The notes under the pieces are model-generated. The model saw nothing but the letters and a program-made list of their open reading frames with translations. It searched no databases and was not told the origin of the DNA. From the NCBI RefSeq assembly GCF_003596405.1, contig NZ_QYUR01000008.1, positions 682,001-746,000 on the forward strand: a DNA stretch of 64,000 bases, given 5' to 3'. The translations under genes were made by a program, and so were the position numbers. Positions 17,089 to 25,637 of this stretch are shown here, piece by piece; position 1 is the stretch's first letter, and every line of letters starts with the position of its first letter. Source of the DNA: Pseudomonas cavernicola (lineage in GTDB: Bacteria > Pseudomonadota > Gammaproteobacteria > Pseudomonadales > Pseudomonadaceae).

Positions 17089-18978
17089 ACAGCGCTCGAC
17101 GACAAGCCGGCAGCGCAGCCCGCCCGCCCCTCCAGCGATACTGCAGCCGACGCCGCCGAGGACAACGAGTCCGGCGCCGCGCCGGTCGAACGCGCGCCCA
17201 GCGCCCGTGGTGACATCGAGGTGGTCGCCGCGTTGCTGCCCTATCTGCGCCCCTACGCCGGACGCATCGCGCTGGCGCTGGCACTGATCTTCGCTGCCAA
17301 GCTGGTCAACCTGTACATCCCGATCGCCCTCAAACAGATCGTCGATGGGCTCAATATCGAGCCCAGCCTGCTGATGCTGCCGGTCGGCCTGCTCCTCGCT
17401 TACGGCGCGGCGCGCATCGGCACCACGCTGTTCAGCGAACTGCGCCAGGTGGTGTTCGCCCGCGTCATGGCGCGAGCCTCGCGGCAGATCACCCTGAAAG
17501 TGTTCCGCCATCTGCACGGCCTGAGCCTGAAGTTCCACCTCGGCCGCCGTACCGGTGGCGTGGCCCGCGACGTCGAGCGCGGCGGCAGCGCGATCTCCGA
17601 CCTGCTGGACTGGACGCTTTACACGATAGTGCCGACCCTCCTCGAGGTGCTGCTGGTGACGATAGTGCTGGTCTGGGCTTACGACTGGGGCTTCGCCTTC
17701 ATCACCTTGGGCACGCTGTTGGCCTACGGTCTGTGGACCTTCGCCGTGACCGAGTGGCGCACCCGCTTCTACCGCGCCGCGGTGGAGGCCGATACCCGCG
17801 CCAACGAGCGCGCGGTGGACTCGCTGCTCAACTACGAGACGGTCAAGTACTTCAACAACGAGGCCCACGAGGCCGCGCGCTACGACGAGAACCTGCGGCA
17901 CCTGGAGAACGCCCGGGTCAAGGCAACCAAGTCGCTGGCCCTGCTCAATCTCGGCCAAACCGTGGTGGTCGCCCTCGGCGTCACCGCCATGATGTGGCGG
18001 GCCGCCGCCGGCGTGGTGGCCGGCGAGCTCACCATCGGTGATCTGGTGCTGGTCAACGCCTACCTGCTGCAACTGTCGGCGCCGCTATTCGTGCTGGGCA
18101 TGATGTACCGCGAGGTGAAACAGGCGCTGACCAATATGGAGCGGCTGTTCGGCCTGCTCGATCAACGCCAGGACGTGCAGGACTCCCCCGCCGCCAAGCC
18201 GCTCGCGCCCAGCCGGCCACGGGTGCGCTTCGAGAACGTGTACTTCGGCTACGACCCGCGCCGGGAGATCCTGCATGGGGTGGATTTCGAGATCCCGCCC
18301 GGCGGCACGGTGGCGGTGGTCGGCCGTTCGGGCTCGGGTAAGTCCACCCTGGCCCGCCTGCTGTACCGCTTCTACGACATCGATGCCGGGCACATTCGCA
18401 TCGACGGCCAGGATCTGCGCGAGCTGACCCAGGCCTCGGTACGCGGCGCCATCGCGATAGTCCCGCAGGACACGGTGCTGTTCAACGACAGCATCTACTA
18501 CAACATTCGCTACGGCCGTCCCGAGGCTAGCCGCGAGGAGATCGAGGCCGCCGCACGCGCTGCCCATATCCACGACTTTATCGTGCGCCTGCCGGATGGC
18601 TACGAGACGGAAGTCGGCGAACGCGGCCTCAAGCTTTCTGGCGGCGAGAAGCAGCGCGTGGCGATTGCCCGCGCCCTGCTGAAGAACCCGGCCATCCTGA
18701 TCTTCGACGAAGCCACCTCGGCGCTGGACTCCAAGTCGGAGAAGGCCATTCAGGCCGCGCTCGAGCGCATCCAGGTCGGCCGCACCACTCTGGTGATCGC
18801 CCATCGGCTTTCCACGGTGATGGATGCCGACCGCATCCTGGTGCTGGACGCCGGCCGCATCATCGAAAGCGGCAGCCACCGCGAGTTGCTGGAGGCCGGC
18901 GGCAGCTACGCACAGATGTGGACGCTGCAGCAGCAGGAGCCCGCCGCCGAATCGCCGCAGCCTGAGCAGACCGGGTAA
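17086..18978 (+). CDS. ABC exporter, Atm1/HMT1 type (fused membrane and ATPase domains)
   Basis: 630 residues. A cytosolic N-terminal tail of about 50 is followed by six membrane helices (about 60-340) and an ATPase domain with Walker A VVGRSGSGKST at about 410, Q-loop VPQDTVLFN, signature LSGGEKQRVAIARAL at about 517 and Walker B ILIFDEATSALD. The membrane domain NYETVKYFNNEAHEAARYDE is characteristic of Atm1-type exporters, which move glutathione- or metal-linked compounds. ATG 17086 was chosen because the family-like N-terminus starts here. It overlaps the IS3 OrfA fragment, so translation may be influenced by that upstream reading frame. Confidence 0.9.
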   Translation: MTALDDKPAAQPARPSSDTAADAAEDNESGAAPVERAPSARGDIEVVAALLPYLRPYAGRIALALALIFAAKLVNLYIPIALKQIVDGLNIEPSLLMLPVGLLLAYGAARIGTTLFSELRQVVFARVMARASRQITLKVFRHLHGLSLKFHLGRRTGGVARDVERGGSAISDLLDWTLYTIVPTLLEVLLVTIVLVWAYDWGFAFITLGTLLAYGLWTFAVTEWRTRFYRAAVEADTRANERAVDSLLNYETVKYFNNEAHEAARYDENLRHLENARVKATKSLALLNLGQTVVVALGVTAMMWRAAAGVVAGELTIGDLVLVNAYLLQLSAPLFVLGMMYREVKQALTNMERLFGLLDQRQDVQDSPAAKPLAPSRPRVRFENVYFGYDPRREILHGVDFEIPPGGTVAVVGRSGSGKSTLARLLYRFYDIDAGHIRIDGQDLRELTQASVRGAIAIVPQDTVLFNDSIYYNIRYGRPEASREEIEAAARAAHIHDFIVRLPDGYETEVGERGLKLSGGEKQRVAIARALLKNPAILIFDEATSALDSKSEKAIQAALERIQVGRTTLVIAHRLSTVMDADRILVLDAGRIIESGSHRELLEAGGSYAQMWTLQQQEPAAESPQPEQTG

Positions 18979-19054
18979 GAGTGCCTCCGTCCCTATCTAT
19001 CGGCACAAGTCAGCAGTTGTCCGATCCAGCTGGGTAAGCTCACGCCCCAGCGCC

Positions 19055-20137
19055 TCAGTAACCCGTCATCTCCAGGTAGCCCACCCCTTGATGGCTGCCG
19101 CTAAAACGAATAGGCCCTTCCCAGTAAGGGAAACGGGTATCCATCCAGGAATTTTCCTGCAGAGCGGTGCTGGTGATCTCGAAACCCTCGCTGGCAATGC
19201 GCAGCGACCAGCGGGTCGGTAGCTGACGACCCGCGACGTGACTTTGCTGCAAAGGTGTCATGACGATGTCCTGATTACCCAGCACGCGGGTCTGGCCCGT
19301 GGCGCTGATCCAGGTACCGGCGCGGTAGTGTGCGCCGTCGGCATGGCGCAGCTGGAACAGCATGAGCTTTTCGCCCGTGCTCAGATGCAGGGAGAACCAG
19401 TCCCAGCCTTGCTGGCCGGGCGCCAGGGGCTGACTGCTCCATTCACGATCCAGCCAGGCCGGACCTTTGACCCGATAGGTTTTACCCTCCAGCTGGATTG
19501 CACCTTGAGCCTGAAAGAATGGCTGGCTGTAGTAGTAGGACGCCTGCCCTTGTCCGGACTTCTGGCTGAAACCCTGCTCGCCCTGCAGGACTGGCGGGAG
19601 GCTACTGACCAGCCGCAGGCGATAACTGAAGGCGCGACCCTTGGCGTGCAGTTCCAGCTCCCCCAGCTCTGCGTTCGCCGGCTTTTGGCTGCTGAAGTGC
19701 CAATCATCGATCCAGGCCTTGAAGGGTGAACTGTCGACGCCGGCCTGGCCGATGCCGCCGCGGGCAAAGGTTTCTGCGTGGCGATGGCCGTAAGGGCCGG
19801 TCAGCCCGGCATGGCCCATCCACAGGTTCTGGTTGCTCCAACCTTCACTCACAGAGCCGGGCTGCAAGGCACTGCGGAACAGCGTCCATTGCACGCCCCA
19901 GGCGCGGCCCTGCTCATCTTCCAGATTGGCCGTCACATACCACCATTCGATGCGGTAATCCGGATGCGCGCCGTGGTCCACCGGAAAACTGAAAGCCCTG
20001 CCTGGGCTGACGCGGGCAAAGTTCGCGGCTTCGCTGCCGAGCCCGGCAAAACCCTCGCCAGTGGGCGGCTCGGCATCGCAGGCGCTAATAAGTAGCAGCA
20101 CGCCCGCGAGGAGCGCCAGGTTAACGCTAACGTTCAT
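19055..20137 (-). CDS. AttH-like / carotenoid 1,2-hydratase-like lipoprotein (lipocalin fold)
   Basis: 360 residues with a lipoprotein signal: MNVSVNLALLAGVLLLISAC, Cys at 20. The mature part carries the AttH/CrtC-like signature YRIEWWYVTANLEDEQGRAW at about 61-80 and GPAWLDREWSSQPL. Proteins of this group have two lipocalin-like halves and are encoded with FtsX-type ABC transporters. The start overlaps the end of the permease gene by 11 bases, showing an operon. The role is probably in periplasmic or outer-membrane handling of a lipophilic molecule with that transporter; the ligand is unknown. Confidence 0.85.
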   Translation of the reverse strand: MNVSVNLALLAGVLLLISACDAEPPTGEGFAGLGSEAANFARVSPGRAFSFPVDHGAHPDYRIEWWYVTANLEDEQGRAWGVQWTLFRSALQPGSVSEGWSNQNLWMGHAGLTGPYGHRHAETFARGGIGQAGVDSSPFKAWIDDWHFSSQKPANAELGELELHAKGRAFSYRLRLVSSLPPVLQGEQGFSQKSGQGQASYYYSQPFFQAQGAIQLEGKTYRVKGPAWLDREWSSQPLAPGQQGWDWFSLHLSTGEKLMLFQLRHADGAHYRAGTWISATGQTRVLGNQDIVMTPLQQSHVAGRQLPTRWSLRIASEGFEITSTALQENSWMDTRFPYWEGPIRFSGSHQGVGYLEMTGY

Positions 20138-22604
20138 CGGCGAAGGTCCTCAGCAGCTCAGCCGGGGTTGTCCGGCCGAGTTTCCACAGCGGCCAGGCGG
20201 CGGCCAGCAGCGTGGCCAGCAAGGCCATGGCCAACAGTTGCAGGAGCTGCCCGGGAAACACATGCAGCGGCAGGCGCCAGCCAAACGCCTGCACGTTGAT
20301 CACCGCAACCAGACACCAGGCCAGCAACAGCCCCAGCGGAACCGCCAGCAGCAGCGTGATAAGGGCCAGCAACAGGGTCTGGCCGAGGCTGAGCAAAGCC
20401 AGCTGCGGTCGACTCACCCCCAGCGCCCAGAGCGGTGCCAGCTGGCTCAGGCGAGCTTGGCCGAGGGTCAACAGGCTGATGAACAGCGCCACACCGGCAA
20501 CCCCCAAGGTCAGGCTGTTGAGCGCGGCGGTGGCGGCAAAGGTGCGTTCGAACACGCGGGTCGACCAGGCCTTGAGTTCGCTCTGATCGATAATCCGACT
20601 GCTATCCAGGGCAAATGCCTTCTGCAGGGCCTGCATCAGCTCGGGAACCTCGGCGGCTGGCAGATGCAGGCTGTAGCTGCTCGGGCTCAGCCCCGGCCAG
20701 AAGCGTTGCAAGCCCGCAACATTGACCAGCAGATGACCTTTCGGATTGCCGTAATCGGCATAAATGCCGGCGACCACCAGCGTCCATTCACCTTTGGGGG
20801 TGGCCAGGCTCAGGCGCTCGCCCACATGCAGGTTCAAGCGTCGCGCCAACTGCTCGCTGAGCATCAGGGCCTCTTGCCGGGCCAGCTGGCCCCAGGCATC
20901 GGGGCTGGTGCTCAGCAGTGGCCAGTGTGCACGGTAGGCCGGGTGATCGAGTATGCCGGTGAGCTGCGCCGGCCAGCCCTGCAGCTGCAGGTCGACCCGC
21001 CAGCTCGGCAGTACCGCGCTGACCTGTGGCTGGCGGGTCAACCAGGCGCCTATGGCCAGTGCTTGCTGAGGGTCTTGGGGGGTGAGGTAAAGCTCGGCGG
21101 CCAGACGCTGATCGAGCCAGCCGTCAAAGGTTTTGCGAAAGCCCTCGGTCATGCTGCCGACGCCGATATTCGCCGCCAGCGCCAGCAGCAGCGCCATCAG
21201 CGCCAGCGCCAGGCCAGGCAGCTGCTGCCGACTGTCGGCGATAAACCACTGCGACAGCGGCGAACGGCAGCGTGGTAGCAGGCCTTCCAGCAGCAAGTTC
21301 AGGCACAGCGGCAAACATAGGGCCGCGGACAGCAGCAAACCGGCGAGCAAGACAAACCCTGCGATCAGGCTGTTGCCGCCAATCAGCGCGATTAGCGCCA
21401 GCAAACCAAGTGCCCCAGCCAGTAGGGCTTGGCGGCGTAACCATAGCGCCTGTGCCTGCTGCCAAGCCTCGGGTTGGGCCAATGCCAGCAGCGGTAACCG
21501 CGCGGCCCTGAGCAGGCTGCTGGCACCGGCGAGCAAGGCACCGAGCAGGCTGATGGCCAGTCCGCTCAGCCACCACAGTGGGCTGAGCCTGAGCTGCCCG
21601 GCAACCTCGGCGCCATACAGGCCGCGCAAGCTGGCCACGACATCCGGCAAGAGCAGACTGGCCAGCCAGTAACCGCTGACCACACCAGCCAAACCGCCGA
21701 GCAAGGCCAGGCCGCAGAGTTCCAAGGCCAGGGCGCCGAGCAGAGTACGGGCGCTTACCCCACAGGCCCGCAGGGTACGCAACAGCGAGCGGCGCTGCTC
21801 CAGCGCCAGGCCAATAGAGGCGTGCACGATAAACAGCCCGACGACAAAAGCCAGCAAACCGAGGGCCGTGAGATTGAGATGGAAGCTGTCGGTAAGTCGG
21901 CCCAGATCAGCCGCTTCGCTGCGGCGGTTCAGTACGAGTTGTTCGGCCAGCTGAGGTGGCAGGCTCGGGTTGTCTCGGGCGAAATCGCCGGACAGTAAGA
22001 GCCGGGATAGCTGTTGCGGTGCATCGAGTAGTCGTTGTGCGACACCGATATCCACCAGCAGTACGCCGGGCGCCAACTGCGGCCGCACCTCCAGCGGCGG
22101 TAAGGCTTGCCCGGCCTCACTCAGCGGTTGCTCCCCGGCTTCAAGGTTGAGGGCCTTGAGCGTATCGGGCGCAATCCAGGTGCGGCCGGGTTGGCCGAGA
22201 AAGGTTGCCAGGTCCAGGGTGTCGACAGCTTGCCCCGCCAGCGAGGTGCCGGTTGGCAATGTCAGAGGTTCGATCCCAACCAGTTGCAGGCGTTGCTCGG
22301 GCTCTCCCTGCAGGCGCAAACGACCCTGCAAGAGTGGCGATACTGGCCAGCCGGCACGCCGCAGTTCAATAAAGTACTGCTGCGCAAATAACCCGCCGTT
22401 GTGTGCGCTGAGAGTGTATTGGTTATCGCCGGCAATCAGTTGACTAGCCCGTGCATAACTTTCCCGAGCCTGGCTGTTCAGCGCCTGTACGCCAGTCCAC
22501 AGACTGGTGGCCAACCACAAACCGGTCAATACACTGAAAAACTGCACAGGATGCCGACGCCAATGACTAAACAGGCCGCTCAGCGTCCAGTAGAAAATCC
22601 GCAT
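20127..22604 (-). CDS. ABC transporter permease, FtsX/MacB-type (AttF/AttG-like fusion)
   Basis: 825 residues from ATG 22604 (MRIFYWTLSGLFSHWRRHPV). It starts two bases after the ATPase stop, so an upstream start at 22640 is rejected. It is a long form with two FtsX-like membrane blocks: one helix near 20-40, three around 255-380, a further cluster near 400-480, and three near 705-815. Between them are large periplasmic domains. Such permeases drive lipoprotein or peptide extraction rather than simple transport. It forms an operon with the LolD-like ATPase and the AttH-like lipoprotein. Confidence 0.88.
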   Translation of the reverse strand: MRIFYWTLSGLFSHWRRHPVQFFSVLTGLWLATSLWTGVQALNSQARESYARASQLIAGDNQYTLSAHNGGLFAQQYFIELRRAGWPVSPLLQGRLRLQGEPEQRLQLVGIEPLTLPTGTSLAGQAVDTLDLATFLGQPGRTWIAPDTLKALNLEAGEQPLSEAGQALPPLEVRPQLAPGVLLVDIGVAQRLLDAPQQLSRLLLSGDFARDNPSLPPQLAEQLVLNRRSEAADLGRLTDSFHLNLTALGLLAFVVGLFIVHASIGLALEQRRSLLRTLRACGVSARTLLGALALELCGLALLGGLAGVVSGYWLASLLLPDVVASLRGLYGAEVAGQLRLSPLWWLSGLAISLLGALLAGASSLLRAARLPLLALAQPEAWQQAQALWLRRQALLAGALGLLALIALIGGNSLIAGFVLLAGLLLSAALCLPLCLNLLLEGLLPRCRSPLSQWFIADSRQQLPGLALALMALLLALAANIGVGSMTEGFRKTFDGWLDQRLAAELYLTPQDPQQALAIGAWLTRQPQVSAVLPSWRVDLQLQGWPAQLTGILDHPAYRAHWPLLSTSPDAWGQLARQEALMLSEQLARRLNLHVGERLSLATPKGEWTLVVAGIYADYGNPKGHLLVNVAGLQRFWPGLSPSSYSLHLPAAEVPELMQALQKAFALDSSRIIDQSELKAWSTRVFERTFAATAALNSLTLGVAGVALFISLLTLGQARLSQLAPLWALGVSRPQLALLSLGQTLLLALITLLLAVPLGLLLAWCLVAVINVQAFGWRLPLHVFPGQLLQLLAMALLATLLAAAWPLWKLGRTTPAELLRTFADER

Positions 22605-22605
22605 T

Positions 22606-23274
22606 TCAGGCTTCGCCTCGATCCAACAGGCGGCCGCCATGCAAGGTCACGCGCCGGTCCAGGCGCGCAGCCATACGAGGGTTATGGGTCACCATCAAGA
22701 GACTGGTTGTACTGTCGGCGAGCAGTTGCAGAAGCAGGTCCAGCACCTCGTCACTGGTCGCCTCATCCAGGCTGCCGGTGGGTTCATCCGCCAGCAATAG
22801 AGGCGGTCTGGCGGCCAGTGCACGCCCCAATGCCACCCGTTGCTGCTGCCCGCAGGAGAGTTGTTCGGGATAGCGCTTGAGCAACTGGCCAAGGTCCAGC
22901 CGCTGGATCAGCTCCGCCTGCCAGTGCGGATCATGGCGGCCCGCCAGACGGGCCTGAAAGGCCAGGTTGTCCTCGACCCGCAGGCTGGAAATCAGGTTGA
23001 ACTGCTGGAAGATCAGGCCGATTCCCGTGCGCCTCCACGCCGCCAACTGGCTTTCATCGAGCGCTGCCAGTGAGCGCCCGGCAATGCAGATGCTGCCGGC
23101 ATCGGCGCGATCGAGGCCGGCGACCAGATGCAGCAGGGTGCTCTTACCGCTGCCGGATTCGCCCATCAACGCCAGACTGCTGCCCTCCTCCAGCTCAAGG
23201 TCGATGCCCCTCAACACCGCTAACGGCCCCTGGGGAGTCGGGTAGCTTTTGCATAAGCCCTGGATTTTCAGCAT
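22606..23274 (-). CDS. ABC transporter ATP-binding protein, LolD/MacB-like
   Basis: 222 residues. Walker A GESGSGKST is at about 38-46, Q-loop IFQQFNLI near 88, and Walker B LLLADEPTGSLD near 160. The signature motif reads LSCGQQQRVALGRAL, with Cys in place of the usual second residue Gly. It is the first gene of the minus-strand operon with the FtsX-type permease and the AttH-like lipoprotein. It powers that permease at the inner membrane. Confidence 0.92.
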   Translation of the reverse strand: MLKIQGLCKSYPTPQGPLAVLRGIDLELEEGSSLALMGESGSGKSTLLHLVAGLDRADAGSICIAGRSLAALDESQLAAWRRTGIGLIFQQFNLISSLRVEDNLAFQARLAGRHDPHWQAELIQRLDLGQLLKRYPEQLSCGQQQRVALGRALAARPPLLLADEPTGSLDEATSDEVLDLLLQLLADSTTSLLMVTHNPRMAARLDRRVTLHGGRLLDRGEA

Positions 23275-23389
23275 CAGTGTGCGGCCTTATCGAGGGTGTG
23301 CCGGCGATGATTTTTTCAAACGAACAAATACGCCCAGTGGCACGACCGAGCATGAGAGAGCCCGAGGGGGCGAAGGCACGGCGTTTCCC

Positions 23390-23600
23390 CTTCGTCATTC
23401 CCGCTTATGCGGAGATCCAAACGACAGCAGTCTTCATGTCATTCCCTTGTAGGCGGGAATCCAATAAACAGCAGCGCTCGATTGATCCTGTGAACTCTGA
23501 TTGTAGGCGGCTCTATTGGGTCCCCGCGTTCGCGAGGACGACGGGGCGCAGGCACGGTGTTTCTCCTTATTCCCGCGTAGGCGGGAATCCAATAAACAGA
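23390..23600. repeat. Cluster of GTCATTCCCGC...GCGGGAATCC palindromic repeats
   Basis: Three related units occur near 23394-23420, 23438-23470 and 23568-23600. Each has a form of TTCCCGCNNAGGCGGGAATCCA, and two share the tail AATAAACAG. This is a widespread bacterial intergenic repeat family. A degenerate copy also lies at 56722-56745. The cluster ends exactly where a histidine-kinase tail begins. Confidence 0.65.
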
Positions 23601-23838
23601 GCACCAACAAGCCGTACGCCTGACCGTCGACAACAGCGGGCCCGGCATCGCTGCCGAGGGCTTGCCGCACCTGTTCGAGCGTTTCTATCGCGGCAAGCAG
23701 CCAGGCACCACGACGGGAACCGGCCTTGGTCTGGCCATCGTGCGCTCGATCATGCTGTATCACGGCGACCATGCCTTGGCCGAAAGCATTCCCGACCTAG
23801 AAGCCCGTCTGCAACTGGTCTTCCCCTCCCAGCACTGA
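23596..23838 (+). pseudogene. Sensor histidine kinase C-terminal fragment (HATPase domain)
   Basis: 80 codons of the plus strand read VRLTVDNSGPGIAAEGL, then LFERFYRGKQ, then TGTGLGLAIVRSIMLYHGDH and end in a TGA at 23838. These are the G1, F and G2 boxes of a HATPase domain like those of OmpR-linked sensor kinases. A stop codon lies directly before, inside the repeat cluster, and no start, membrane part or H-box exists. It is a truncated relic. Confidence 0.75.
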
Positions 23839-24148
23839 GCGGGAGGGGCTCCAGTCACGAAAAGCCCTGGCAAGACCGGCCTACCGCAAGCATGGGACGC
23901 TCGCGGTAGGCCGGCGAAGGTTACAGGCGAGTCTCGGCGAACCGCCGCAAGGCCCACTCTTGCCCCGCTGGATCGGTACCCCTGCTTCCACCTGCTCGGG
24001 CGTCGCCCCGCCAAGCACCAGATCGATCAGGCGGATCGCCTGGCGACTCATCTGATCTGGTTTTTATTTGAAAATCTGAGTCTGTTTTCAATACAGCACC
24101 ACGCCGATCATTCGCCCCATCCGATAAAAGCCTGATGGGGCAAACGCC
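23839..24148. other. Intergenic with hairpin and possible regulator tail
   Basis: A 12-bp stem (CCGGCCTACCGC at 23876-23887 with GCGGTAGGCCGG at 23903-23914) can form a hairpin without a T-tract. On the minus strand, 24050-23921 reads QAIRLIDLVLGGATPEQVEA and then, after a frame change, ALRRFAETRL and a stop. This could be the tail of a lost gene; I cannot name it. The rest should contain the ccoG promoter. No clear Anr/Fnr site (TTGAT-N4-ATCAA) was seen. Confidence 0.35.
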
Positions 24149-25564
24149 ATGACCGAACGCATTCCCGCCAAGATCGTCGAGACGATCGATAGGCGCAATC
24201 CAGTGCGAGTGACTCCCGCACAAGCCGGCGATGCCATCCATACCCGCAGCTTCAGCGGTTTCTTCCGTAACCTGCGCCTGTACGGAGCAGGCTTGCTGTT
24301 CCTGCTGTTCTTCGGTACAGCCTGGCTGAATTGGGGCGACCGCCAGGCCGTGCTCTGGGACCTGGGTGGGCGGAAGTTTTACATTTTCGGCGCCACATTC
24401 TGGCCGCAGGATTTCATCCTGCTCTCGGCACTGCTGATCATCTGTGCCTTTGGCCTGTTCTTCATCACCGTGCTCGCCGGCCGTGTCTGGTGCGGCTACA
24501 GCTGCCCGCAAAGCGTGTGGACCTGGGTGTTCATGTGGGCGGAAAAAGTCATCGAGGGCGACCGCAACCAGCGTATCAAGCTGGACGCGGCACCCTGGTC
24601 GGTGAACAAACTGCTGCGTCGCTCGGCCAAACACACGCTGTGGCTAGCGGTGAGCCTGGCCACGGCGCTAGCGTTCGTCGGCTACTTCACACCGATCCGC
24701 GAGCTGGTGCGCGACTTATTCATCTTCGAGCTGGACCTGAGCAGCGCTTTTTGGGTGTTCTTCTTTACCACCGCCACCTACCTCAATGCCGGCTGGTTGC
24801 GCGAGAAAGTCTGCCTGCACATGTGCCCCTACTCGCGTTTCCAGAGCGTGATGTTCGACGAGAACACCCTGAACGTCTCCTATGACGCCGCCCGCGGCGA
24901 AGGCCGTGGCGCACGCAAGAAAGACGCCGACTATAAGGCCGAAGGTCTGGGCGACTGCATCGACTGCACCATGTGTGTACAAGTGTGCCCCACCGGCATC
25001 GACATTCGCGACGGTCTGCAACTGGACTGCATCAGTTGCGGCGCCTGTATCGACGCTTGCGACAGCGTGATGGACAAGATGGGCTACCAGCGCGGCCTGG
25101 TGCGCTACACCTCCGAGCAAGCCCTGGCCGGTGGCAAGACTCACCTGCTGCGCCCGCGACTGCTCGGCTACGCCGCCGTGCTGTTGATGATGATCGGCGC
25201 CTTCGTCTGGGCCCTGGAAACCCGCCCGCTGGTATCCCTGGACGTGACCAAGGACCGCGGCCTGTTCCGCGAGAACAGCCAGGGGCAGATCGAAAATATC
25301 TACACCCTCAAGGTCATCAACAAAACCCAGGAGCCGAGCAGTTACGTCCTGTCGCTGGTCGATTCAGGCCCCTTCGAGTTGCAGGGCACCCGCGAGCTGC
25401 GTCTGGAGCCGGGAGAAATCGTCGACCTGCCGCTCAGCGTGGTGCTGACCAGCGAACGCGCCGCCAGTTCGTCCGAGACGCTGCATTTCGAGGTGACGAA
25501 CCTGAACGATCCAGATATTCGCGTCAGCGCCAAGAGCACCTTCGTCTCGCCGATAAATCGCTGA
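24149..25564 (+). CDS. ccoG: cytochrome c oxidase accessory protein CcoG (RdxA/FixG)
   Basis: 471 residues. Membrane helices lie near 45-65, 95-120, 165-185, 200-220 and 338-355. An RVWCGYSCPQSVW motif is near 115, two ferredoxin-like clusters follow (CIDCTMCVQVCP near 270 and CISCGACIDACD near 293), and there is a C-terminal Ig-like periplasmic domain. CcoG is a cupric reductase needed to load copper into cbb3-type oxidase. It normally neighbours ccoNOQP or ccoIS, but here it is isolated and is followed by a MocR regulator gene on the same strand. Confidence 0.95.
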   Translation: MTERIPAKIVETIDRRNPVRVTPAQAGDAIHTRSFSGFFRNLRLYGAGLLFLLFFGTAWLNWGDRQAVLWDLGGRKFYIFGATFWPQDFILLSALLIICAFGLFFITVLAGRVWCGYSCPQSVWTWVFMWAEKVIEGDRNQRIKLDAAPWSVNKLLRRSAKHTLWLAVSLATALAFVGYFTPIRELVRDLFIFELDLSSAFWVFFFTTATYLNAGWLREKVCLHMCPYSRFQSVMFDENTLNVSYDAARGEGRGARKKDADYKAEGLGDCIDCTMCVQVCPTGIDIRDGLQLDCISCGACIDACDSVMDKMGYQRGLVRYTSEQALAGGKTHLLRPRLLGYAAVLLMMIGAFVWALETRPLVSLDVTKDRGLFRENSQGQIENIYTLKVINKTQEPSSYVLSLVDSGPFELQGTRELRLEPGEIVDLPLSVVLTSERAASSSETLHFEVTNLNDPDIRVSAKSTFVSPINR

Positions 25565-25637
25565 GCGTGATCGCATGCTCCTCGAAGTGCCAGTAAAGTG
25601 CCTGCTCCAGACCTCGCTGCCGGTGAACCAGGACAAG

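Noticed and set aside
20061..21278. Plus-strand ORF of 405 codons
   Set aside because: It is a Gln-rich shadow of the FtsX-type permease gene on the other strand.
24080..24148. Possible Anr/Fnr site upstream of ccoG
   Set aside because: No TTGAT-N4-ATCAA or close variant could be found in the expected place.
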